Assembly: GCA_964436315.1 (NCBI GenBank)
Contig: CAYTCZ010000021.1
Span: 1-38,853 of the forward strand
Direction of reading: 5' to 3'
DNA length: 38,853 nucleotides
Source of the DNA: CAYTCZ01 sp964436315
Lineage (GTDB): Bacteria; Actinomycetota; Thermoleophilia; Gaiellales; Gaiellaceae
The notes under the pieces are model-generated. The model made no database searches and was not told the DNA's origin. It saw only the letters and a list, made by a program, of their open reading frames with translations. This document shows positions 1 to 7,406 of this stretch, one piece after another. The translations under genes and the position numbers were made by a program. Within the stretch, counting starts at the first letter, position 1. Each line of letters opens with the position of its first letter.

Positions 1-35
1 CTCTCTACGCGATCGGCGACAAGCGCGGCGCGTAG
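1..35 (+). CDS. possible 3' end of a gene cut by the window edge
   Basis: The frame beginning at base 3 reads LYAIGDKRGA and then a TAG stop at 33-35. The codons are G/C-ending like those of real genes here, but ten residues are too few to name a family. It is listed only because no other plus-strand gene lies before base 1218. Bases 36-241 hold no convincing gene; the open frames there have poor codon use. Confidence 0.25.
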   Translation, partial: LYAIGDKRGA

Positions 36-241
36 GCGCAAATAGCATTTCCGCGTGCCTCTGGTCTTGGGGGGACCGCCGCTCACCCACCGCCCGCCTT
101 CGAGGCTAACGAGGCTTGATGCTCGCGTGGCCTACCGAATGCGCCGAAATGATGTCCGAACCGAAAAGGAGGATCGCGACCCTGTCCGTCAGTCGGCGCT
201 CCGACCCACACAACGCGCCGACCTCAATCGGCGCGTTGACC

Positions 242-1123
242 TCAGTCGGCGGCACCCGCCGCTTCTGTGCCGAGCGGCGACTGGCCGACGACAACGCGGT
301 GAGGGAACGGGATCTCGATTCCCTCCTGATCGAAGCGCGCCTTCAGTCGCGTGCGAAACTCGCCGGCGACTTCCCACTGCGTGAGCGGCTTCACCTTGGC
401 GACGACCTTGATGGCGATACCTGACTCCTCGAAGGCGTCGACCCGCCAGACCGCTGGCGCTTCGAGGATCCGATCCTCCCATTCAGGATCGGCGGCAAGG
501 GCCGTACCGACCGCGTTGATGATTGCCTTGACCCTGTCCAGATCCTCCTTGTACGCGACGGAGACGTTGAAGTTCACACGCGACCAAAGGCGCGTGAGGT
601 TCGATGCAACCGCGATCTCGCCGTTCGGCACGCTGTGGACGATTCCGTCGAGATCGCGCAGCACGGTGCGGCGCAAGTTGATGTCCTCAACGGTTCCCGA
701 CACTCCGGCGATCTCGATCACGTCCCCGCGTCGATACTGATCCTCGAGGATGATGAAGGTTCCCGAGAGTACGTCCTTGACAAGGCTCTGAGCACCGAAG
801 CCAATCGCGATGCCGGCCACGCCGGCACCGGCGATGAGCGGTCCAAGATTGACCCCAATCTCACCGAGGATGAGAAAGACTGCGACGATCAGGATAACTG
901 CGTCGACCGTGCGGACGAACACGTGACTCACCGTTTCGATTCGCCGAGCCCGCTCGTCGGGATCCATCGGTTGATCCTCGAACCAGGACTTCTCAGGAAT
1001 CGCGAGCGCGACTGACTTTGGGATCGCCCGGCGGGCGATCACGTGCGTGGCCACCGCGATTCCGAGAATGATTCCGATGCGGACGCCGCTCGTAACAGCC
1101 CAATCGGCGAAGTCTTCCCACAT
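242..1123 (-). CDS. small-conductance mechanosensitive channel (MscS family)
   Basis: Predicted membrane channel of 293 residues that opens under membrane tension to release solutes during hypo-osmotic shock. There are hydrophobic segments near residues 10-30 and 60-85. These are followed by the glycine/alanine-rich pore helix (AGVAGIAIGFGAQS) and the beta-domain entry with LEDQYRRGDVIEI, both hallmarks of MscS. The C-terminal cytoplasmic domain follows, and the length is usual for the family. The frame is open further upstream to 1213, but the start at 1123 (MWEDFADW) is preferred because the extra residues are basic and unlike the family, and they would run to the neighbouring divergent start. 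The gene is transcribed away from the dehydrogenase at 1218. The family call is firm; its physiological importance is inferred. Confidence 0.88.
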   Translation of the reverse strand: MWEDFADWAVTSGVRIGIILGIAVATHVIARRAIPKSVALAIPEKSWFEDQPMDPDERARRIETVSHVFVRTVDAVILIVAVFLILGEIGVNLGPLIAGAGVAGIAIGFGAQSLVKDVLSGTFIILEDQYRRGDVIEIAGVSGTVEDINLRRTVLRDLDGIVHSVPNGEIAVASNLTRLWSRVNFNVSVAYKEDLDRVKAIINAVGTALAADPEWEDRILEAPAVWRVDAFEESGIAIKVVAKVKPLTQWEVAGEFRTRLKARFDQEGIEIPFPHRVVVGQSPLGTEAAGAAD

Positions 1124-1203
1124 CGTGCGGCAACGATGACACAGGGGGCCGACGGCATTCGTGTGTCTCCGCTCTCGAGTTTCATCAGCTGCTCGCCGGG
1201 CAG

Positions 1204-1209
1204 TAGGCT
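1204..1209 (+). promoter_or_regulatory. putative -10 element (TAGGCT) of a near-leaderless transcript
   Basis: TAGGCT lies eight bases before the GTG start at 1218, so transcription would start almost at the start codon. The -35 position (TTCATC at 1181-1186) matches the consensus poorly. No Shine-Dalgarno sequence is seen before the GTG. Confidence 0.35.
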
Positions 1210-1217
1210 GCATCGGT

Positions 1218-2162
1218 GTGCGTGTGCTCTTCCACTATGCGGCCGGACCGGAACTCCGGCGGCGGCTTGCCGCACTCTCGGCTCAAGGACTCGACGTCGA
1301 TGTCTGTCCGGAGCCAGATGACGAGCTCCTCTACGAGCTGATCGGGCAGATCGATGTGCTGTGGCACGTTCTTCGCCCGGCGACGAGAGAACTGATCGAC
1401 GCGGGAGGTCGTCTCCGTCTGATTCAAAAAATCGGCGTCGGCGTCAATACGATCGACCTCGATGCAGCGCGGGACCGGGGAATCGCGGTCTGCAATCTCC
1501 CCGGTACCAACAGCCGTGCCGTCGCCGAGCTGACGCTCATGCTCATGCTGTCGGTTCTCCGTCAATTAGGGACCTATGACCGCGCAATCCGGCGAGGAGA
1601 CGGTTGGTCGCTCGATCCACAGATTCAAGACCAGCTCGGGGAGCTCGGCGGCCGAACGGTGGGCCTCGTTGGTTACGGGGCGGTCGGGCGGCAGCTTGCG
1701 CCGATGCTGAAGGCAATGGGCGCTCGCGTCCTCTATACGGCCCGCTCGCGAAAGGACGAAGCCGACGCCGACTGGCGTGAACTCGATGAGTTGCTCTCAG
1801 AGGCCGACATCGTGTCGCTTCACTTGCCGCAGACGGAACAGACGGAATGCCTCCTCGACAAGCAAGCGCTCGGGCGCATGAAGTCCGGAGCGATCCTGAT
1901 CAACACCGCCCGCGGCGGCCTCGTCGACGAAGAGGCGTTGATCGCAGCGCTCGAAGCTGGGCGTCTCGGAGGAGCGGGGCTCGATGTCTTCGCGACGGAG
2001 CCCCTCGATCATGCGAGCAGGTTGTGTCAACTCGAGAACGTTGTCCTCACTCCCCACGTGGCCTGGCTGACGGTCGAGACATTCGATCGGAGCTTTGAGC
2101 TTGCCGCGGAGAACTGCCGTCGGCTCGCTTCTGGAGAGCCACTCCTTTACCGGGTCGTCTGA
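1218..2162 (+). CDS. D-isomer-specific 2-hydroxyacid dehydrogenase
   Basis: A 314-residue NAD(P)-dependent dehydrogenase that reduces 2-oxoacids such as glyoxylate, hydroxypyruvate or phosphonopyruvate-like substrates to D-2-hydroxyacids, or the reverse. The Rossmann motif GYGAVG is at 152-157. The catalytic triad of the family is visible: Arg in NTARGG (about R232), Glu in ATEP (E261) and His in TPHVAW (H280). GTG at 1218 (MRVLFHYAAG) is chosen because homologues begin with the strand RVLF; the longer frame from 1161 adds residues overlapping the promoter region. It is divergent from the MscS gene. The substrate cannot be read from the sequence. The many sugar-acid-type enzymes further along suggest a role in organic acid metabolism. 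Confidence 0.88.
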   Translation: MRVLFHYAAGPELRRRLAALSAQGLDVDVCPEPDDELLYELIGQIDVLWHVLRPATRELIDAGGRLRLIQKIGVGVNTIDLDAARDRGIAVCNLPGTNSRAVAELTLMLMLSVLRQLGTYDRAIRRGDGWSLDPQIQDQLGELGGRTVGLVGYGAVGRQLAPMLKAMGARVLYTARSRKDEADADWRELDELLSEADIVSLHLPQTEQTECLLDKQALGRMKSGAILINTARGGLVDEEALIAALEAGRLGGAGLDVFATEPLDHASRLCQLENVVLTPHVAWLTVETFDRSFELAAENCRRLASGEPLLYRVV

Positions 2163-2170
2163 GGCGAGCG

Positions 2171-2992
2171 CTACGCGTTGGCGCGGAGCTGGCGCATGTC
2201 ACGAGGGAACCGCCGGCTGGCGATTCGATGGAGCTCGGTGCCCTGGAGCGCGTGGGTCAAAACGGTGAGCGTCTCCTCATCGGCTGAGAAGACATGCAGT
2301 CCTCGCGCTTCGCCGCGTCTCCACGACCGCGGATGTCCGAAGCCCGGTGCCGTGGCAAGCACCGTGCTCGAAACCGCCTCCGGGACGAGCTCGAACTCCC
2401 GTCGCTCCACCACGACGCTCTGGTGTACGTGGCCGGAGACGATTAGTTCCGCGCCCGACTCGATCAGCGATTTGAGGGCGCCTGAGCGATCTGCGAGGGG
2501 CAACTTCAGCGTGCGCCACGGCGCACCGAGAAGATGGTGATGCAGTGCGACAACCCGGAGCGCATTCGTCGGTGCATCGGCGAAACATTGCGCGACCGCT
2601 TGGAGCTGTGTCGCGTCGAGAGCGCCGCCTTGCTGCCGCCACGGGCGGGCAGAGTTCAGACCACAGACCACGAGGGTGTCCGAACGGTAGACGGGGTCCG
2701 TGGTTTCCCAAACGCGCTCAAATTCATCGAAGGTATGCGTAAACCGTTGCGGCGGAAGCATCGGCATGTCGTGATTTCCTGGGACGATGAGGAGAGGCGG
2801 CCCGAGCGAGCGGAAGTAGGCGGCAACGTGATCGTGCTGCGCGCTCAGGTTCCGATGTGTCAGATCGCCGGTGACCACGATGAGCTCCGGATCGATCTCT
2901 TCAACGAGATTGCGAAAGCCCCCCTCGAGGGCACGGTCGGCCTTCGAACCCCAATGTGGGTCAGAGACCTGGACGAAGCGCACCGGGGCCAT
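2171..2992 (-). CDS. calcineurin-like metallophosphoesterase (CpdA-like class)
   Basis: A 273-residue phosphoesterase with a two-metal active site. All family blocks are present in order: DPH (D11, H13), GDLTHR (D43), GNHD (N73, H74, D75), the HHH run at 151-153 and GHVH (H188, H190). This pattern is that of class III cyclic-nucleotide phosphodiesterases and related enzymes. The substrate could equally be another phosphodiester, because the fold does not fix specificity. The protein is soluble with no signal peptide. It lies tail to tail with the 2-hydroxyacid dehydrogenase, eight bases apart, and is divergent from the small membrane protein at 3020. Confidence 0.87.
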   Translation of the reverse strand: MAPVRFVQVSDPHWGSKADRALEGGFRNLVEEIDPELIVVTGDLTHRNLSAQHDHVAAYFRSLGPPLLIVPGNHDMPMLPPQRFTHTFDEFERVWETTDPVYRSDTLVVCGLNSARPWRQQGGALDATQLQAVAQCFADAPTNALRVVALHHHLLGAPWRTLKLPLADRSGALKSLIESGAELIVSGHVHQSVVVERREFELVPEAVSSTVLATAPGFGHPRSWRRGEARGLHVFSADEETLTVLTHALQGTELHRIASRRFPRDMRQLRANA

Positions 2993-3002
2993 GAGGGCCG
3001 AG

Positions 3003-3010
3003 ACTATAGT
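3003..3010. promoter_or_regulatory. palindromic -10 element, ACTATAGT, between divergent genes
   Basis: The palindrome ACTATAGT gives TATAGT on both strands, about 10 bases from each start (minus-strand ATG at 2992, plus-strand ATG at 3020). It could act as a shared -10 for a bidirectional promoter with very short or absent leaders. The -35 positions are weak. Confidence 0.4.
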
Positions 3011-3019
3011 GTGGTCTTC

Positions 3020-3295
3020 ATGCCAGAAGAAGCCGCCGAGATCTTCGACGACATCTACCTCGGCCTGCGCGCGGGCGCCGCCGAGCGTAAGCGTCGGCGC
3101 GGCGAGCCGCTCTCTGTTGACGAGCAGGAAGCTCTGGGCCGCTGGGCGAGACTCTCGACCTGGCGCAAAATGGTCGCAGTCGGGTCATTTGCGTTCGGGA
3201 CCTTCGGCCTCGGGTTCACTCTCGGAGGTCTCGTATTCGGCCGTTGGCGCCGGCCCAAGCCGCAGCGTCGCTGGTCGGTTCGCGCGGGGACCTAG
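3020..3295 (+). CDS. small hypothetical membrane-anchored protein
   Basis: A 91-residue protein not recognised as a named family. The N-terminal half is charged and helical (acidic MPEEAAEIFDDIYLGL, then a basic ERKRRR stretch). A single hydrophobic glycine-rich segment follows at about residues 51-75 (VAVGSFAFGTFGLGFTLGG), and the tail is arginine-rich, giving the look of a one-pass membrane protein with a positive end. ATG at 3020 is preferred over an in-frame GTG at 3011 because the latter abuts the putative -10. Codon third positions are strongly G/C, supporting a real gene. Its function is unknown. Confidence 0.6.
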   Translation: MPEEAAEIFDDIYLGLRAGAAERKRRRGEPLSVDEQEALGRWARLSTWRKMVAVGSFAFGTFGLGFTLGGLVFGRWRRPKPQRRWSVRAGT

Positions 3296-3313
3296 CGAAT
3301 CGTCGGCGGGACG

Positions 3314-3713
3314 GTGGCCGTCGCCGTTCTCAATTGTGCGGAACGAGCCGATCTCGGCGCGCGCCTCGACGAGCTTGGGGATCCGTTTCCAGAGTTCATG
3401 TACGACGGCGACCCGGCGAACCGCTACTGGGATGATCTCTACGACCGGTTCTCTGCAGTGCAGCTCGTTCTGTACGACCCGGACAGCGATTCGATTCTGG
3501 GTAAGGGCAACACCATTCCGATCGTCTGGGACGGCACTATCGGTGGACTGCNNNNNNNNNNNNNNNNNNNNNNNNNNNNNNNNNNNNNNNNNNNNNNNNN
3601 NNNNNNNNNNNNNNNNNNNNNNNNNNNNNNNNNNNNNNNNNNNNNNNNNNNGGTCCTACGTGGAGCCGAATCTGTGGATGCGGCATGACGTTGCCCCGTC
3701 GGGCAAGCGTTAG
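3314..3713 (+). CDS. hypothetical protein, possibly acetyltransferase-like, interrupted by assembly gap
   Basis: The first 79 residues run from a GTG at 3314 into the N run. They include LGDPFPEFMYDGDPANRYW, LYDRF and a GNTIPIVWDG strand. After the gap, a different frame gives SYVEPNLWMRH and a stop at 3711-3713. The YVEPNLWMRH ending is what I would expect for the C terminus of the same protein, so the 100-N run hides the middle of the gene and its true length need not be 100. The fold may be GNAT-like, but this is a weak impression. The stop overlaps the stop of the convergent enolase-like gene by a few bases. Confidence 0.55.
3552..3651. other. assembly gap 1 (100 N)
   Basis: Exactly 100 undetermined bases, the usual placeholder for a join of unknown length. 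The flanks share no visible overlap. The gap removes the middle of the gene starting at 3314. Confidence 0.98.
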
Positions 3714-5008
3714 CCAGCTCGCGGTCCGGGCGCCAGAGCGTCGCGACCCGCGTATGCCGCTCCGCCGCCGAGCTCCGACTCGATTGCTAGGAGCCGGTTC
3801 CACTTGGCTGTACGTTCAGCTCGCGCCAGCGAGCCGACTTTGATCTGCCTCGCCTGCCAGCCTACGGCGAGATCTGCCACCCACGAGTCCTCGGTGTCTC
3901 CCGACCGCGCCGAGACCACCGTGGCATATCCAACCTGTCGGGCGCGCTCGAGTGTGCGGCGCGCCTTGGTCAGCGTCCCGACCTGGCTCGGCTTGACGAG
4001 CACGGCGTTGGCGGCTTCCTCGTGGACTGCTCGCTCGAGTCGCTCAACGTCGGTGGCGAGAAGGTCGTCTCCAAGAAGTTGAACCTGACTGCCGAGCCTT
4101 CGGGTGGCTTCTTTCCAGCCGTCCCAGTCATCCTCGGCAAGTGGGTCCTCGATCGAGACGATCGGATGTTCTGCGCACCAGGAAGCAAGCTCTTCGACCA
4201 CTTCGTGAGACGACAGGTAGCGGCCTTCGGCATCCAGGCGGTACTGACCGTTGATGACCAGTTGCGTCGCGGCGACGTCGATCGCAACCGCAACGTCCTC
4301 GCCTGGACGGAGGCCGGCGTGCTCGATGCCTGCGATCAAGAGGTCGAGCGCCTGGCGGTTCGCAGCGAGTGGAAGTCCGAGGCCGCCGTCGTCGGCAACG
4401 AGCGAAGTCGCATATCCCTGACGCGACGCAAGCTCAGCGGTCGCAGCCCGTACGCGCCACGCGAGTTCGATCGCCGCCGCGAACGACTCCGCCCCGACCG
4501 GAACAACCATGAAATCCTGGAAGTCCATGATCCGTCCGGCGTGGGCTCCGCCGGAGATGACGTTGATCATTGGAAGCGGAAGGACCGGATCTGCTCCGTT
4601 CGCGACCCATCGGTACAGCGGGAGATCCTCGCTTTCCGCACCGGCGATCGACGCGGCAATCGAGATTCCGACTGCGGCGTTCGCTCCGAGCCGCGAGAAA
4701 TTCTCGTTCCCATCGACCTCGGTAATGAGCCCGTCGAGCCTTGCTTGGTCGGCCGGGTCCTGCCCCAGGAGGGCCGTGCTCAAGATTGAATTGATGTTCT
4801 CCACCGCCCGTCTCACTCCGAGTCCGCCGAACCGATCTTCGCGATCCCGGAGCTCAACCGCCTCGTGGCTGCCAGTCGAGACGCCTACCGGAACTGTCGC
4901 GACTCCTCGCGCTCCGTCGTCCAGCCGGACCTCGCACGCGACCGTCGGTGTCCCGCGAGAATCGAGCGCCTCCCAGGCCCGAATCGAAGCGATCATGGCA
5001 CCGCTCAT
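3710..5008 (-). CDS. enolase-family paralogue with altered catalytic residues
   Basis: A 432-residue protein with the full enolase layout: DSRGTPTV at 16-23, GANAAVG, GGAHA (H156), metal ligands D244, E287 and D314, the catalytic-base lysine (K339) and QIKVGS (K390). True enolases interconvert 2-phosphoglycerate and phosphoenolpyruvate. Several signature positions differ. VPSGASTG is PVGVSTG (Ser to Val at 41), GDEGG is ADDGG (Glu to Asp at 207), and SHRSGETED is SARSGDTED, so the active-site His is Ala367. The first two affect metal and acid positions and the third a phosphate-site histidine. A different substrate or much-reduced enolase activity is therefore likely. The start at 5008 has GAGAGAG upstream. 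It is the third gene of a tight operon, 12 bases after the NagB-like gene. Confidence 0.85.
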   Translation of the reverse strand: MSGAMIASIRAWEALDSRGTPTVACEVRLDDGARGVATVPVGVSTGSHEAVELRDREDRFGGLGVRRAVENINSILSTALLGQDPADQARLDGLITEVDGNENFSRLGANAAVGISIAASIAGAESEDLPLYRWVANGADPVLPLPMINVISGGAHAGRIMDFQDFMVVPVGAESFAAAIELAWRVRAATAELASRQGYATSLVADDGGLGLPLAANRQALDLLIAGIEHAGLRPGEDVAVAIDVAATQLVINGQYRLDAEGRYLSSHEVVEELASWCAEHPIVSIEDPLAEDDWDGWKEATRRLGSQVQLLGDDLLATDVERLERAVHEEAANAVLVKPSQVGTLTKARRTLERARQVGYATVVSARSGDTEDSWVADLAVGWQARQIKVGSLARAERTAKWNRLLAIESELGGGAAYAGRDALAPGPRAG

Positions 5009-5020
5009 TGGGCTCTCTCT

Positions 5021-5938
5021 TTAGGACATATGGATTTCGACATCGTCGGCCACACCGCCGAGAATCGTGTAGTCGCTTTGGGCTGTCTGGAGGATTGATC
5101 CCGGAACGAACTCGGAGATCGGTCCATGGGCGACCAGGCGCGCGATGAAGCGCTGCCAGGAGACGCCTCCGCCAAGATCGCCGTCGAGCCAGAAACTCCG
5201 GTGCTTGGCTCCGAGGATTTCTCGGGGTCCGATCGTGTTGGCTGCCGGAGGAACCCACGACCAGTCGCCGCCGAACGAGTGCAGCGCGTTTTGCATCACA
5301 GTCATGGGATGCAGCTCGACGAGGCGGGCGCCCGCCTGCTTGTACGCCTCGAGATCGCCGTCGAACGCTTCACCGAGATGCGACTCCCAAAAGGCAATGT
5401 GTCCACACCAGCCGATGCCCCCGTAGCAGACGTCGGCGCCCCCGAGGTCTTCGATCAGTTTCGAGTAGTCGCCGATCTTCTCCTTCGTGGGGAAGTGGAT
5501 GTTGGCCTCGAGTGGCCGAAGATCCTCGTCGATCAGCATGAAGAACCGGTCGATCATCGCCCGTTGGAATGAGCCGGGCCAGTCCGTCGGCGCCGTGTCG
5601 CCGTCCTGGTTCGCGTACTCGTCCATGTTGAAGCTGTGGACATGGCGGCACGACAACCGCTGCTCGTTGATCAGGCGTGCGGCGATTCCGTACTGCGGCA
5701 TCGGGCCGACCGGAAAGATGCCGACGAAGTCTCGGTCATCGTCCGCTGCCGCCTTGATCCGCATGACGATGTCCTGGGCGAACGCGGTGTAAAAATCGGG
5801 CGGTTCATCGATGATCCGGATGCGGAAGTCCTGATTCTCATGCTTCGTGAGCTCGGATCGAGGAATGCGTCGGACTCGTTCGCACTCGTCGCGATCGCGG
5901 AACGAAATGAATCGGGCCAGCGAGTACTCGAACTCCAC
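5021..5938 (-). CDS. glucosamine-6-phosphate deaminase-like protein (NagB/SugI fold)
   Basis: A 305-residue protein related to NagB, which turns glucosamine-6-phosphate into fructose-6-phosphate and ammonia; NagB itself is about 266 residues. FNMDEY (D106) matches the NagB proton-transfer Asp motif. GIGWCGHIAFWE at 175-185 matches GxGxDGHIAFNE, keeping His180 and Glu185 but with Cys178 where NagB has the triad Asp (D141 in E. coli). The phosphate-loop region reads VGIFPVGPMPQYG rather than GLATGSTP. The GTG at 5938 is chosen because it has a strong GAGGAGA site a few bases upstream and matches where homology begins; the longer frame only translates the PIG-L gene in another frame. It lies 16 bases after that gene. 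A sugar-phosphate isomerase or deaminase with a novel substrate is my inference. Confidence 0.8.
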   Translation of the reverse strand: MEFEYSLARFISFRDRDECERVRRIPRSELTKHENQDFRIRIIDEPPDFYTAFAQDIVMRIKAAADDDRDFVGIFPVGPMPQYGIAARLINEQRLSCRHVHSFNMDEYANQDGDTAPTDWPGSFQRAMIDRFFMLIDEDLRPLEANIHFPTKEKIGDYSKLIEDLGGADVCYGGIGWCGHIAFWESHLGEAFDGDLEAYKQAGARLVELHPMTVMQNALHSFGGDWSWVPPAANTIGPREILGAKHRSFWLDGDLGGGVSWQRFIARLVAHGPISEFVPGSILQTAQSDYTILGGVADDVEIHMS

Positions 5939-5954
5939 TTCTTCTCCTCTCAGC

Positions 5955-6659
5955 TCAGGGCAAGAGCCGGGTTGTTCTCGCGCGAAGCCACGTGAGACAG
6001 GGCGCGAATCCCTCCGCGTAGCTCGCGCCGCACTGGAAGCCGCGGTGGGCTGCCGTAATGCGCATGTTCTCGACGATGTCGACGTTGTCGTGCTCGCGGA
6101 GCCAGCGGAGCTGGCTCGCATGTGCCTCGAGCATTTCGGCCTTCGTCTCGATCGTGTTTGTGATGTCGACGAACTCGGTCGGATTGAACTCGAGTCCCGT
6201 GATGGTCTCCATGAAGAAGACAGCAGGCACCGTCAGGTGTACCTCATGCTCGGTCTCGAGCAAGGGCAGGCTCGAGATGAAACTCGCGTCGACGACGAGC
6301 TTCGAGATCTCGTTGTGGTCGACCATATAGTCGCCCGGAGAGTGAGTGATGATCACCTCGGGCTTGGTCTCGCGGATCAGGTCGACGAGCATCATCCGCT
6401 GGTCGAGGTCGCCGGCGTTCACCTCACCGTCGGAGAGGCCCAGGCTCCGATGCGTCGCTCCGCAGACCTCTGCGGCACGCCGTGCCTCCTCGTCGCGAAT
6501 GCGTGCGATTTCCTCGGAGCTGTGCTCGAAACTGCCGCGGTCTCCTCTGGTCGCGTGAACCATCACGACCGTGTGGCCTTCGTTCGTATAGCGGGCCAGC
6601 GTTCCGCCACAGAGGATCTCGAGATCGTCAGGATGAGCACCGACGGTGAGGACGTTCAT
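5955..6659 (-). CDS. PIG-L / LmbE-family zinc deacetylase
   Basis: A 234-residue member of the family that removes N-acetyl groups from GlcNAc-linked substrates; MshB and Bca belong here. The metal motif GAHPDDLE at 8-14 supplies H9 and D12, and the second motif VDH at 113-115 supplies H115. Length and order of motifs are typical. The start at 6659 is the first codon before MNVLTVGAHPDD. It leads the operon with the NagB-like and enolase-like genes, so an acetylated amino sugar or glycoside is the plausible substrate of the pathway. The divergent VOC gene lies 112 bases away. Confidence 0.88.
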   Translation of the reverse strand: MNVLTVGAHPDDLEILCGGTLARYTNEGHTVVMVHATRGDRGSFEHSSEEIARIRDEEARRAAEVCGATHRSLGLSDGEVNAGDLDQRMMLVDLIRETKPEVIITHSPGDYMVDHNEISKLVVDASFISSLPLLETEHEVHLTVPAVFFMETITGLEFNPTEFVDITNTIETKAEMLEAHASQLRWLREHDNVDIVENMRITAAHRGFQCGASYAEGFAPCLTWLRARTTRLLP

Positions 6660-6708
6660 CGGTCGCTGTCCATTTTCGGCGGCACGGGCCGGACGATTCT
6701 AGTGGTCC

Positions 6709-6737
6709 TTGACGTCTCTCCTCAGCCGCGTTAGAAA
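6709..6737 (+). promoter_or_regulatory. sigma-70-type promoter for the VOC gene
   Basis: TTGACG (6709-6714) and TAGAAA (6732-6737) are separated by 17 bases, close to the consensus for a housekeeping sigma factor. The predicted transcript would start near 6744, leaving a leader of about 28 bases. On the opposite strand, TAGAAT (6701-6696) may be the -10 for the deacetylase operon, though its -35 is weak. Confidence 0.6.
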
Positions 6738-6771
6738 CGGTGCCAGGGGAGTCGAGAGAGGGGCAGGGCAC

Positions 6772-7128
6772 ATGGAACAGTTTGACCGGTCGAAGTTCGA
6801 TCACATCGGCGTTGTGACAACCGAGGAAAAGCCCAAGGAAAGCTGGGTCGAGGCAACGCGAGTCTGGGTTACCAGCCCGCGTGACCACCCGTTCAACATC
6901 GAGTTCCTGCGCTTCGAGCCGGACAGTCCGGTGACCGGTCCTCTGCGAACCGATCCGCATGTCGCCTATCGCGTCGCGGACGTCGAGGCCGCGATCGAGG
7001 GTCACGAGGTCGTGCTCGAACCGTTCGACGTGGGCGATGGCTTCGTGCGGGTTGCCTTCGTCAACGTCGGTGGAGCGCTCGTCGAGTTCATGCAGTACAC
7101 GAATCCGGACGAAGAAGGATGGTTCTAG
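6772..7128 (+). CDS. VOC-fold (glyoxalase-like) protein
   Basis: A 118-residue single-domain protein. It has the alternating strands of the vicinal-oxygen-chelate fold: FDHIGVVT at the N terminus, NIEFLRFEPDS, HVAYRVADVEAAI in the middle, and VEFMQYTNP with a strand-ending Glu at the C terminus. Family members include epimerases, dioxygenases and lyases acting on small organic acids, and the exact reaction cannot be read. His in FDHIGVV and Glu in LVEFMQY are the likely metal ligands. The ATG at 6772 has a purine-rich GAGAGAGGGG upstream. The stop codon sits in the left arm of a strong hairpin. Confidence 0.75.
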   Translation: MEQFDRSKFDHIGVVTTEEKPKESWVEATRVWVTSPRDHPFNIEFLRFEPDSPVTGPLRTDPHVAYRVADVEAAIEGHEVVLEPFDVGDGFVRVAFVNVGGALVEFMQYTNPDEEGWF

Positions 7129-7145
7129 AGGTTCGCGGCGGGTGC
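7091..7145 (+). repeat. 55-bp duplicate, left copy, at assembly gap 2
   Basis: These 55 bases, the end of the VOC gene and the first bases after it, are repeated without change at 7246-7300 on the other side of the N run. Two contig ends that overlap by a fixed 55 bases are what a de Bruijn assembler run with k=55 leaves, so the duplication is almost certainly artificial. Confidence 0.9.
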
Positions 7146-7245
7146 NNNNNNNNNNNNNNNNNNNNNNNNNNNNNNNNNNNNNNNNNNNNNNNNNNNNNNN
7201 NNNNNNNNNNNNNNNNNNNNNNNNNNNNNNNNNNNNNNNNNNNNN
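7146..7245. other. assembly gap 2 (100 N), probably spurious
   Basis: Exactly 100 Ns between identical 55-bp flanks. The true sequence most likely runs straight through, with neither the gap nor the second copy present. Confidence 0.93.
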
Positions 7246-7300
7246 TGCAGTACACGAATCCGGACGAAGAAGGATGGTTCTAGAGGTTCGCGGCGGGTGC
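7246..7300 (+). repeat. 55-bp duplicate, right copy
   Basis: Exact copy of 7091-7145. It carries a second copy of the VOC gene's last codons and should not be annotated as a gene. Confidence 0.9.
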
Positions 7301-7312
7301 GACGAACCTCTA
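7281..7312 (+). terminator. strong hairpin after the VOC gene
   Basis: TAGAGGTTCG at 7281-7290 pairs perfectly with CGAACCTCTA at 7303-7312 around a 12-base loop. It lies directly at the VOC stop codon and between convergent genes. There is no T tract, so it is at best an atypical terminator. The assembly break falls inside its loop, and the stem may have caused the break. Confidence 0.5.
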
Positions 7313-7406
7313 TGAACGGTGAGTTGACCGAGGTCAGACGGCCGTCGTCGACGGATGGCCGGCGTCAGTCGCCGACCGCGACGTGCGTTTGGTTCGTATG
7401 ACGTTC

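Noticed and set aside
7091..7300. True tandem duplication at the end of the VOC gene
   Set aside because: Exact 55-base identity on both sides of a 100-N run is best explained by the assembler's k-mer overlap.
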